DNA of 64,000 nt, from contig JAUCEF010000003.1 of the NCBI GenBank assembly GCA_033558025.1, positions 1,011,001 through 1,075,000 of the forward strand, read 5' to 3'. The notes beneath the pieces are model-generated. The model did not search any database. It was not told the origin of the DNA and saw only the letters and a list, made by a program, of their open reading frames with translations. Positions 54,401 to 64,000 of the stretch are shown here, in pieces. This DNA is from Phytophthora sp. 'mugwort' (taxonomy: Eukaryota; Oomycota; Peronosporomycetes; Peronosporales; Peronosporaceae). The stretch's first letter is position 1. Every line of letters begins with the position of its first letter. The translations under genes were made by a program, and so were the position numbers.

Positions 54401-55690
54401 TTCGTGGGTCGGCGAGATTCATGCGCTGCTTGTCTCCGATACGGTACAAAGATGAGCGACAACTGTACATGTACTAAATTGATTCACGGCGCGTATTTAT
54501 CGTGGCAAAAAACGCAAAAATCAGCATCTGCTTTTTACCAATAAATACATTCAGGCGGTGCCGTGTGTACAGTGTATTTTGCTGCCTGCATCTGGCTGCG
54601 CAGCGACCCTGACGCACGCAAGGTGTCCTGAAGCCTTGAAGCGTTGATCGAAATCACGGATAGCTCGTCTCTCGGTTTGACAGGTCCCAAGCGGCCGAGC
54701 AACGCGGCCAGCATAAAGCCCGCGCTCTGAGCAATCCTCCATCCACCATTTCGTCGCGCCAATGGGCCGTCTTTGGCCTTAATCTGCTCGTGTTAAAAGA
54801 CACGCAATGTGACGGTATTTACGGTAGACACGCAGCACCGCCAAAAACTTCAGAAACTGCGACGGAGCGGTTTTACGCGACTCCGCTTGGCGGCAAGGCA
54901 TACAGATTATCATACTGTACTGTACATGTAGTGCGAGTGAACACATTTAATGTCAGGGTGGGCGGACACTCCGATGACACACGCCAAATCAACTAGCTTT
55001 TTCCAATCAAACTGCCTGCCGATGCTTCAACGTCGACCACCAGCACCTTCAGTGGACGGACGATAGCCGGCAGGGATATGCCTTGCGTTCTGTTGTGATA
55101 GCAATTTGGGCAGTATTCCGGTTCCTGTGTTATCGTGACGATCTCGTCAGACGGATCTGTTCCAATGACCTTTATCGGCGGGAGATATTGTCATTTGACG
55201 CTCTATGCAAGCATCTCGGCTGCATGCAGCAGCGTCCTGGTGAACAGAGGATGGACTCGAGTTAATTGCGTCATTCCAGGGCAGCGTTGTAATTTCAGAA
55301 GGTCGTGTATGTCGCGATATAGCGGTTAGTGTTAGGGCCCAAGACGAAAGGCGGTCATCCAGCCGCCATAGAGCCCAAATGGACCGCGCTGGGCACAGGC
55401 CGATCCAACTATCGCTGCAGCAATTATTAGTAGTATTGATTACCTGCGCGTTCTGCGATCTTAATACTAGTACTACTTGGTACGTAACCCGCGGATGTAC
55501 CTCGTGTGATACCTAGACACGATCATGAGCGCCAACAAGGATGTGGGCTTCAGCCTTCCACTAATCTTTGAGTTGGACCAGAGCATCTCAGGTATAAACA
55601 TGCTATCATCACCACTGAATGACTACGGTTGGGATTCCACTTCATATATTAGGATAAATAACAGCATTCGATTTTACTATATCTACCTAT
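54401..55690. other. Intergenic stretch
   Basis: No gene supported. Several short open frames (54535-54762, 55083-55265, 55525-55845) have no match; the last overlaps gene 5 in antisense. Confidence 0.5.
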
Positions 55691-56551
55691 CTACACATTT
55701 GAATCGATGTGTGAGTCCGAGTCCGAGCACAGCTTCGAGTGATGCACGCAGTAGTAGCCGTACTTCTGGTACGAGCGGCGGCTGCAGCCGTCAAGCTTGC
55801 AGCGGTTGCCGCCGCCATGAGCCCAACACAGACCACCCTGAGTAGACACCTTAGTGCAGTCTGGAATCTCACAGATCCGGCCACCGCCGTGCGACCAGCA
55901 GTGACCGTAACGCTTGGCCTTCTTGGTACAGCCAGGCTCGGTGCAGGTCTTGAAGCCGCCGTGCTGAAAGCAACGCTGGTACAGCTTGGCACGCTTGCTG
56001 CAACCGGCGACGGTGCAGCGCGAGCCGCCGCCGTGACGCACGCAGCAGCCACGTGACACGGCCAGGTTCTTGCAACCCTCGACCTGGCACGGCGGTGTGT
56101 GTGTCTTACGCACCCGCGTCTTGCCGCCGTTCACCGGGTTCGCCAAGTGCGGAGTCGTTGTTCGGAGCTCCTCATCGCTGTGTTCGCTACTAGCTACTGA
56201 CGCAATAGAGACGCTGCTACTGCTAGAGTTGGAGCCATTGGCGGCGTACATCGCAGCCAGTGAGAGCATTGGCAGTCGGGTGTAATCGTCGCCATAATAA
56301 CGGACATTGCTGAAGTGCTTTCCGTAGACCGGCTCGAACGACGCCGGCATCTTGCGGGTGGGTGAAAGCGAAAGTGCAACCCGGTCCGGGAAGCGCACCA
56401 CCGGTGAGAGGCTTCGGAAGAGCGACATCGGGGGAGGGGTCGCAGGAGGGGTCACGACGTTATCCTCCACGCTCGAGGGTGTGGGGCAGTTAAGAGTCTG
56501 GGCCTTTGCCTTCGGGTTCAGGAGAAAGGCGATGTCAGCCTTGCCGTTCAT
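55691..56551 (-). CDS. Zinc-repeat protein 5 (WRKY19-type repeats)
   Basis: 286 residues, start MNGKADIAFLLNPKAK at 56551. Blocks: PMSLFRSLSPVVRFPDR, FEPVYGKHFSNVRYYGDD, LPMLSLAAMY, a Ser-rich stretch, then five zinc modules; module 2 reads CTVAGCSKRAKLYQRCFQHG. The frame stays open upstream to 57235 (228 extra codons), but the conserved family start and the promoter motif both point to 56551. Confidence 0.84.
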   Translation of the reverse strand: MNGKADIAFLLNPKAKAQTLNCPTPSSVEDNVVTPPATPPPMSLFRSLSPVVRFPDRVALSLSPTRKMPASFEPVYGKHFSNVRYYGDDYTRLPMLSLAAMYAANGSNSSSSSVSIASVASSEHSDEELRTTTPHLANPVNGGKTRVRKTHTPPCQVEGCKNLAVSRGCCVRHGGGSRCTVAGCSKRAKLYQRCFQHGGFKTCTEPGCTKKAKRYGHCWSHGGGRICEIPDCTKVSTQGGLCWAHGGGNRCKLDGCSRRSYQKYGYYCVHHSKLCSDSDSHIDSNV

Positions 56552-56583
56552 ATCCGTTCGATGGAGGTCTATCGGGCTGAAGG

Positions 56584-56600
56584 AGAATTCAATTGTGAGC
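56584..56600 (-). promoter_or_regulatory. Initiator-like core promoter, zinc-repeat gene 5
   Basis: The minus strand reads GCTCACAATTGAATTCT, 33-49 bases before the ATG, nearly the same as in gene 2. Confidence 0.55.
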
Positions 56601-58453
56601 TCTACCAACAACTTCTGGGCGTCACCACCGGGGCGCAAAGGCGGCAATATCCGACGTCGGAGAAACGTACGATGAGTGCTCAGAAACTGCATGGTTTGAT
56701 GCATTAGAAGCGCATTTGGCGGCCGAAACGCAGCAACTGTTGCGTGTTTTGCGACGCGTTCCGGATTCACATGCGTGGGCTGCGCGTGTGAACGCGGCAC
56801 GCGATCGCCATGACGTCGTGCAAGACTCCAAGGCGCGGCCAGGTGATTGTGGTGCCGACGGCAGCAGCTTCCAACAATAGAAACGGTAATGATTGATCCG
56901 GTATAGCCTTCGACCCCCTGGCACTGCAAGTGGCAGCTCAAAACGTAGTTGAGGTTGCACAGTAGCCGTCTCAATGGCTGCCAGTCACCGTGAAGATTAG
57001 TCGCGGCGCTCGACGCGCTCAAATTTAGTAGGGCAGCAATGGGCAACGACGGCGACGACGACGCCAGCCTGTCATCTCGGGCCCATTCTCGCCTTTGTTT
57101 GACAGCATAGACCCGGGCGCGGTGAGACGGATTCGCCGCGGCGGCAAAGGCTGCTTGGCGCTGCTTGTGATTGCTGGCCGCGTTTGGGCGGTGCGTTTCT
57201 GCTTCAACCAGCATGCCGGCGGTGCAGACATGCAACGCGCCGCTCTTGGCTCGAAATCATGCTGCTCATGCCCGAACCCTGCGATGTACAGTCCGCCCGC
57301 CGGGCGGGCGGCCCGGCGAGGTGATGTTTGCTTCAGTCTAGGAGTGAAGTTGGGCAATACTGTGCGTGAATCATGTCCGGTCGTCACCGACGTCCAGTAC
57401 TCGGCTGGTTGCTACACGTAGTCAGATTAACTGCAGCAGCGGCAGCACTCGGTGCCTTTGCATGCCGGAAATGCGCCCGAGGAAAGTCCAGACGGCGTAC
57501 ACTGCACAAAGGTGGCGGCACACCACGCGCTCCATTGCTTGTCTATGAGTGCTGCACGATCGTCGTTGGCGACAGCGCACGCAGTCGTCCAAGCGCCTCG
57601 TGCTTTTCTACACTCGACAATCGAGTGGATTGAGGGGGGCAATTACAAGGCAATCTACACGCTGTCATCGGCACTATTTGACATATAGTTGGTGGCTCCT
57701 TAACCGCTAAAGTTCGGTGTCCTCCAAAAGAGAGATAGAAAGGGACATAAAAAATTATATTTTTTAAGACATTTTCATAACAGCGAGTATTCTACCGGAG
57801 TGTTACCGTATTACAATATTTCGAAAGCATTTTGAGATGCTTTACATGAGATACACTACACGACAACATCTTAACCTCATTAGGGGAGTCGAGCCTTCAC
57901 AAAAAATATGCAAAAAGGAGACGCCGTCAGATAATATGCTAGGGGACTCACTACATGTTCCCCCTGCGTGAAATGAGGGGCTTGGGTGGCTGATACTGAA
58001 ATCAATATATGCAGAAAAAATGTTCAGAATATCAAGTGACGGGGAAAGGGGGGGGGGGAATGGTCGTTGTGAATTTCAAAGAGGACACGTACTTTTGCTT
58101 GGTTTGTGCGGAGGCCATCATAGGTGCGAGGTAAATCTTGCTCCACCACGTCGTTATCGGGACCCACACGAGACAACACCGGGTTTAAAGGTGGTTAGTC
58201 CAAAGAGCTGATAGTTTTGCACGTCCTTCTGATCATTGTACGCTTCCTAACATGGCAATCCGGAACTATCATCGCGGAAATGACTTTGTCGCGGCATTCA
58301 CCATTTTCAGTAAGGTAAACAACCAGTTTACAGTTAAGTGAATTGGACCGGCTTAAAACTGTTCGCTTTGAACTCGCACGATTTATTGCACAATCCTATA
58401 TCTGCAATCTGCGGCGTGTGTCACAACGGACAATTTAGCCAACCGCTTGGTTA
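56601..58453. other. Gene-poor stretch
   Basis: No gene supported. It includes the open but unmatched upstream frame of gene 5, a GC-rich palindromic patch at 57290-57320 (GCCCGCCGGGCGGGC) and AT-rich sequence from 57700 on. Confidence 0.5.
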
Positions 58454-59994
58454 CAGTATGCGCGCTCGATTCCGATACTGTTCCAAATTAATATCCTGAA
58501 CAGAATGATAAAATCGCTTTAAACAGGGGAAACGGCTCGAGTTTTAGCGGGAGTTCTGGCGCGAAGCACTACACAGCTCTCCGTACCAGCCGTTGAAACT
58601 TCAGCAGAGCGACAGAGCAACTTAGCTTCGCGTCACTCACCGCATTTTAATACTCTCTTGGCATGGGAGCCTGGATGAAGATTAAGGAGAAGAGGGCTCT
58701 TATCCAGAAGGCAGCCGGCTGCCCAGCCATGACGCAGCACGAGTTAGCAGACTGGGCCAAGTCGACCTTCAAGCTCAAGCGGGCTCCTGCACAGACAACC
58801 GTCTCAGACATCCTCAAGCGAGCCTCCGCGATCATGAGCGATGACTACGGCGACGGAAACAGGTGCAAGCTCCTGCATGTGACGTCGCTAGCTCTGGAGT
58901 CCACGCTGTGGGGATGGATACAAAGGCTGGAGTCTCAGGGCATATGCCTTCCTCGAGCACTGATCACTATGAAGGCCCATGACATACAAAGAAAGCTATG
59001 CGACGCTTGGGAGCTCTCCTTTTCGGTCGGATGGCTAACGGCTTTTGAGCGAAGGCATTCGCTGCGCTACCGTCAGCGGCCTAGTAAAGCTGGTTCAGCT
59101 GATCCAACAGAAGTAGCACTCGGCCGACAACGACTACAGGATCTAACCGATCTCTACGAGGCCAAGGACATCTTCAACATGGACGAGACGGGCCTCTGCT
59201 ACGCGATGGCACCCGCTCGCTCCATATGCACTAAAGGGGCACGCGGCGTCAAGAAAAATAAGACCAGGATACGGTGGCTTTGGCGGCAAACACGGACGGC
59301 TCTGACGCGCTCCCGCCGCTCTTCTTAGGACACGCAAGGCAGCCATATTGCTTCAAGAAGCGCACTGCTGAAGAGCTGGGGTTTTATTACCGCTCGAACA
59401 AGAAGGCATGGATGACGGGAGTGGTTTTTCGTGAATGGCTCCTTAGTCTAGATCGCGATATGCGTGCATGTGGGCGTCATATATTGTTGCTATTGCTACT
59501 TGACAATTCCTCCTCCCATAGTACGGGGGATATTGTATGTACTAACGTGAGAGTAGCGTTCCTGTCTTCCAACACCACAGCCTTTTTAAAATTATAGCCC
59601 ATGGATGCCGGAGTCATCGCTGCGTTCAAGGTAGCTTACCGCGGAAGGCAGCTGCGTTGGGTCTACGACAATATCAAACGCGGCGACAAGGTCGAGAAGA
59701 ACGCGTACAAGGCTGACCAACTGCAAGCGATGCAGTGGAGCAAAGAGATCTGGCGCGATCTACAAGATAAAGCTACTGTCGAAAACTGCTTCCGCCATAC
59801 TGGCATTGCTTTCAATGCAGTTGACGAAAGAAGCAAGGAGTCTGCTGATACCGGCTACGGGGCTGATGTAGACGTAGAAGATGTCATAGTTCGCGCGTCT
59901 CAGTTGCGCCTATACATGTAGCTTCCCTTCACTATACTAAAGCAAATCCCTAGATAGTGTCGGACCTAGTTACCGGAATCGAGCGCGCCTGCTG
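58454..59994 (+). mobile_element. Pogo-like DNA transposon
   Basis: 1541 bases. Terminal inverted repeats at 58454-58474 and 59974-59994 match at 19 of 21 positions (CAG(T/C)A(T/G)GCGCGCTC then GATTCCG). TA flanks both ends (58452-58453, 59995-59996), as expected for a Tc1/mariner/pogo target duplication. It encloses one broken transposase gene. Confidence 0.9.
58663..59921 (+). pseudogene. Pogo/Tigger-type transposase, broken
   Basis: An N-terminal CENP-B-like helix-turn-helix (MTQHELADWAKSTFKLKR, TTVSDILKRAS) is followed by a Tc5-type DNA-binding part (GWLTAFERRHSLRYRQRPSK). The DDE core has DIFNMDETGLCYA (first Asp), LLLLDNSSSHS (second Asp) and PMDAGVIAAFK (third Asp). There is a frameshift near 59265, and a stop just before PMDAG where the family has Gln (CAG to TAG). 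With only two visible lesions the copy is fairly young. Confidence 0.88.
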
Positions 59995-60025
59995 TATTAA
60001 CTTTTTAGTTTGTGTCTCTTGAATA

Positions 60026-62052
60026 TACTTCCTCCGTTTTTTATCTATTGGTGCAGTTGGTTCCGCCACCTGTCGCGTTTCTTTTGGTGCAGTTCAAAAA
60101 GGCTAATCAGCATTGATCTATTTAGGAAGGGATTTATTTATGCTTCCTGACTATCATGTTTTCGCGATGGTGGCAGCTGCAGCCGCTCGGCGCTTGGCTG
60201 CCGACGCCTTCTTGGCGGCTACTGCTGTTGCTGCCGCCTTCGATGCAACGGCTACGGCTGCCGTCTTCTTCCTTGCCGTCGTCGCCGCCTTGGTGGCAAG
60301 CGCTGTGGCGTCTTCTGGATTGCCGTCGTCGCCGTTTTCTGGCTTGCCTTCTTCGTCTGCACTGCTTCTTTCCCGTTGGCCGCCCGCTTCTGTGCCGCTG
60401 CTGTCCTCTTTGCTGCTGCATGCGCGGCCACGGCTGCCGCAATCTTTGGCGTCTCCTCGTGCACAAATTTTTCCCCTGGGCGCAAGCCTCGCGGCTGCAC
60501 GTGAACGACACCGGGAGCTCACCCTTCTTCGCGAGAGAATCCTTTCCCTTGTGCGGGATCTTGAACGCGTTGCCGCCGTCGTCCAGGAGGATATGCTCCA
60601 TCACCGTTTGTAGCGTCAAAATATTTTGTTGAGCGTGCTGCTCTTCATCGCGGCGTACGTTTCGCTCACCGCGTCGATGACCACCTGCACACCGCGGCAA
60701 CCGCGCTTGTACTGCAGCGACTGCAGGGAACGAAAGTATCCCAAGTCCAGAACGTTTAGATTAAGGGAGTTCGCGGACTGGCAGCGGACGTGGATATTCC
60801 AGCCGCCGCTCGTCCCTGCGACAATCACGTCAGGATCGTTGACGGGGACGTGCGGCTTGGCATTGTCTTGTTGAATCCAAATGCGGCTCTTACCCGCCGC
60901 TGGCCACTTTTCTTTAATCGCGGGAATGATGTCGTGGATCAGAACGGATTTGTATGCCTCGCGGTCGACTATCTCCACGTTGCGCAGGACAACAGTGCCC
61001 TTTTCTCTCAGCTTGTTGTTGCGTTGTGCTTTGTACGGCTCCGCGAATGCCCGGATTCCGATTTTCCCGTCAAATTCCGTTTTTCGATGTGGGTAATACC
61101 TAAAATATCATAGGCAAAATGTTATAATTTTTTAGGGGTTATCATACATCATAGAAAAATAAACCTAGGTCGAGCGACGGCCGCAATGAACATGGTCTTC
61201 CCGATGTAGCGCTTGCTCTGTCGGCGGCGCACAGGCTCCCCCTCGTCGTCCAACAGGTAATACGGCTTCTTGTTTCGGTGTCCTCGTTAAACCACTTCTC
61301 ATCGATATGAACCGTATCGTATAGGTCGCTAAACGCGTTGGTACTGTCGCTCTTAGTGACCAACAGGTCGAGCACGAAGACGACTCGAGCGAGTCTGTTG
61401 GCGTCTGTAAGCACGGGTTTGATGTTGTTGGTGTGGCGGCGAATGACGCCTTTTCGCATGAGCCGCAGGACGACCGAAGTGGAGACCTTGAGCGCAGCGG
61501 CTAGGCTTCGCATGGTCGTGCGCCGAAGCGCTGGGATGGCCTTGATCCGCTCACGCATTTCTGCTGTGCTCATCGCGGGACGACATACCTACCAAACATT
61601 CGACTCCCCACATCCCCCAGAAGGTCCATACACGTCTGAGACTCTAAGTGTTGCTTCCATATCCTTCCTACCGTGTTGCGATGGCACTGAAATTTTAGGG
61701 CGGCAGCCTTGGCGTCGCTCTTACCTAGCGCGCTGATATTCGTACGGGCGAGTAGAAAGCAGACCAGAGGCACCCTCTCCTGAAGTGTGAGATGCCGACG
61801 CTTCATCGTTGGTAGGCTACGAGGGCGATTTTGAAGTGTGGCGGGTGGAAAAGGAGGGTGGAGCTCCAGGTGTCTTGCTTCTCCACCATTGCTTTTCTTA
61901 TGTTGAGCTTTTTGGCGCCAAAGGCACCACCAATCGAATCCGGAGATCACGGAAATCATTTTTATTCAATCAAAATCATCGAAACGGCTATGGGTCAAAA
62001 GTTGTTGGCCAACACATGCAACTGCACCAATAGATAAAAAGCGGAGGAAGTA
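60026..62052 (-). mobile_element. Tc1/mariner-like transposon
   Basis: 2027 bases including TA at both ends. Inverted repeats at 60026-60059 and 62019-62052 match at 33 of 34 positions (TACTTCCTCCG.TTTTTATC then TATTGGTGCAGTTG). It begins only 29 bases after the TA flanking the pogo element. It encodes a broken transposase on the minus strand. Confidence 0.92.
60154..61806 (-). pseudogene. Tc1/mariner transposase with Ala/Lys-rich tail, broken
   Basis: Starts MKRRHLTLQERVPLVCFLLA near 61806 with a helix-turn-helix. A second basic domain follows (RTTMRSLAAALKVSTSVVLR). The catalytic core has YDTVHIDEKWFNEDT (first Asp), IWIQQDNAKPHVP (second Asp) and LNLNVLDLGYFRSLQSLQYK (third Asp). The C-terminus becomes a long Ala/Lys/Arg-rich tail (TKAATTARKKTAAVAVASKA, AKKASAAKRRAAAAATIAK), like a histone H1 tail. 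Frameshifts lie near 61570, 61280, 61000 and 60520, so it is inactive. Confidence 0.87.
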
Positions 62053-62549
62053 TTGGCATTAAGCGAAAATTTAAAAGTGGATGACTTTTGGAGTAATACT
62101 GAAAGCAAGTCAAATTAATGACTTAAACAGGTTTTCTGCCAAAAATCGGAGCCTGTACTTTATTCTGTTGGAACGCACTCAAACCAAGCCTATTAGAAAC
62201 CGGAAAACCCTGTAAATTCCCTCAACACCACAAATATCGCCTATGCATTTAAAACTCTCATAATCGATCTGTGAGGAAAGTTATGGTAGCCCAAAGTGTA
62301 TTCTCGGTGATCCTGACATACACTGGTCGTTTAATCCATTATCCACACGACCTCTCGCGAATTTCTTCCAAAATCTGACCGAATTCACGGTCTACAGCAT
62401 TTTTGTGTGACCTTTAACGAAGAATTTCAGATCTACGGAGTCGGGTCCACCGTTTCGTGCCAGGCCGAGAAGCATCTTCTCGATAAAGTTGTTCTTGTTG
62501 ACAATTGCATAGGAAATATCACGGCGAAGGCGTCGATATCACGCTAGGA
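62053..62549. other. Stretch without a recognisable gene
   Basis: A/T-rich, no open frame of note and no repeat seen. Confidence 0.5.
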
Positions 62550-63850
62550 ATCGTGAGGTTTTTGCCGAAGTCTATCACAATTACTGCACTGCGTTGCCAT
62601 TCGAAGCTGCTTCCACGTCGTATTTGTATTCCGTTCTGAGATAAAAATGATCACAACAAAACAAAAGAGATTAGTGTCCCCCCCAAAAAAAACAATTATC
62701 CACCAACTCGAAAGCATCCTTGTCCTACCTTTTCTACTGTGCTGCCGTGTGTACATACCGAGCACCTGGACCGCGAGTTCTGCAATGAGAACGTACAGGA
62801 TAGAACACAAGTCATACACATTTCTCTTCGGTGAGCGGATGTGAACCATAGAGCAGCACTTCTGCAACAACTTTTAAAACATAGACGGATGTGGTTCACG
62901 GATGTCCAGCTTACATTCAAAAACGTAGTTGTGCACCTCAACATACCGCAGATCCAACATAAAATATGCAGGAATGTATTTTCAATGTGTACTCGTCCTC
63001 TGCCGAGTAGCGCTTCCACACAACACCATCGATCGCCCCACGCGCTTATGAACCACGTCTCCAAGCGATCCACTGCGTCAACCCCCGCTAATGATATTGG
63101 TGGCGTTTAATTCATATTTTCGGTGCGGCTGGGTGGAGAAGGCGCCGGCTTGAATCTGCCGACGATGGCGTGTAATTATCGCCGTTGAAACCCAGTAGAC
63201 TGGTCTCGATAACACGGACAACCAATGCAGGAGACAAATATCTGACTCGTACCGACGTATTGCCATGTCCGGCTTCATTAGCAGAGACATTGCAGTCTGT
63301 ACGCTGTGCTTCTTTTTCTTCGAGTTGCCGATATGGCTTCAGAAGTTCGCTAACTCAGCAGCTTTAACTCGAAGACAATGATCTCCGCACTGGTTATCTT
63401 GAATCAAGCGCGTGATTCGTACACGTAGATCATCATCAAATAATATAATGGTATAATCCCCACTCGAGCCACTAATGAAAGCAAGTTCATTGTCTCCATC
63501 GGCGGCTAAAGACGCACCGCTGTTCCCGTCCGACAAGGGCTGTCGTCTGATTTTTAATCCGTTGCGTCGTCTGGCTCGCTCCGTAGAGAACCAAGGAGCT
63601 GCCAACTTTTGGAGCTAGAGCTCATGCTGGTGCCAGGGGCAGCGTCGCCCCTCGGCATGCGCGAACCAGCTTGACTGCCCCCCCATAGTGAGGAGATCGC
63701 TGTCGCCGGTCTGCGCCCCGTCAGCTGGGAACATGAGGGCGTCAAGAGAGGGTGGGATTTTTTTCGAGGACTCACGGATGCTCATCGAGGAATGCTGCGA
63801 AATGTACGGAAAACGAGGAAAGCTTCTCAAATCGGTTGCTTGTCAAGGAA
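62550..63850 (-). pseudogene. PiggyBac-like transposase remnant
   Basis: In minus-strand frames LLHWLSVLSRPVYWVSTAI is followed by KYELNATNIISGG and, after a one-base shift, VDAVDRLETWFISAWGDRWC. This matches piggyBac/PGBD, where a SKPV...ST block precedes MGGVD..D.....Y....R..KW. Upstream frames to about 63830 are Ser/Pro-rich and unmatched. No TTAA-flanked ends were found. The call rests on two short blocks in the right order. Confidence 0.5.
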
Positions 63851-64000
63851 CCATCACAAAACACACCACCAATCGAGAACTACTGCATAGCGGTGTCAAA
63901 TCAAGTAGTGGGTAATGGAAGAAAAAAGTATTGAGCAAACCGCGTTCGCTTAAACGCTAGCCTCAGTCATGGACTGACGAAAACCTGACGAAAATTGGGC

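Noticed and set aside
47484..56551. True WRKY transcription factors
   Set aside because: No WRKYGQK domain is present; only the CX4CX9-11CX2H modules resemble the N-terminal part of plant WRKY19.
55691..57235. 514-residue protein from the full open frame
   Set aside because: The other four paralogs start at the conserved KADI(S/A/T)FLLNP block, and a promoter motif lies inside the extension; the upstream residues match nothing.
60113..60632. Plus-strand Ala/Leu-rich frames resembling membrane segments
   Set aside because: Antisense of the Ala/Lys-rich mariner tail.

Overview
The window looks like nuclear DNA from an oomycete, most likely Phytophthora or a close relative. Its host genes are mostly intron-free and closely spaced. 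Several have a match to the oomycete initiator (GCTCATTYYNCAWTTT type) 30-55 bases before the ATG. The gene-poor stretches are packed with decayed Copia, Crypton, hAT, Mutator-like, pogo, Tc1/mariner and piggyBac-like elements. I do not assign a species.

Layout. 1-2907 is a giant inverted repeat: two 1164-base arms that appear identical, around a 579-base spacer. Each arm holds a Copia pol fragment whose reverse transcriptase core is itself flipped. 4520-8760 is a decayed Mutator/SWIM-type transposase followed by a Ulp1-like protease remnant. 9680-11540 holds decayed coding sequence that I cannot name. 11540-12870 holds a second, dead Ulp1-like protease between arrays of CAGGTAT. Host genes follow: a HECT ubiquitin ligase of UBE3C type (13207-16605), a membrane-anchored C1-like peptidase with one intron (16728-18685) and a secreted 16-cysteine protein (18805-19296). 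After a gene-empty stretch with hairpin elements come ADP-dependent glucokinase (22882-24573) and, convergent with it, a PTGES2-like glutaredoxin/GST protein (24666-25655). A TIR transposon (26002-28542) separates these from PFAS, the large purine-synthesis enzyme (28793-32890).

34834-42130 is the most unusual part. A hAT transposase gene is split at an ATGG, and about 6.05 kb of insert lies in the gap. The insert is two different Crypton tyrosine-recombinase elements in head-to-tail tandem. All three junctions (hAT/Crypton 2, Crypton 2/Crypton 1, Crypton 1/hAT) carry the same CCATA core, both elements carry TCCGACC repeats near their ends, and both carry a tRNA-like sequence between their coding region and 3' end. 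This is what repeated site-specific integration at one attachment site would leave behind.

42659-44626 is another Mutator-like remnant. It is followed by a small secreted protein (44836-45195) and an intact 659-residue Mutator-derived protein that has lost an expected catalytic Asp (45425-47404), a candidate domesticated transposase. 47484-56551 is a tandem array of five same-strand genes for proteins with five CX4CX9-11CX2H modules (the repeats seen in plant WRKY19-type N-termini). Each has a conserved N-terminus and a matching core promoter. The right end carries a pogo-like element (58454-59994) and a Tc1/mariner element (60026-62052), both with clear TIRs and TA target duplications, and then a piggyBac-like remnant.

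The housekeeping genes act in ubiquitin signalling, glycolysis, purine synthesis and thiol chemistry. They share no pathway and only share the neighbourhood.
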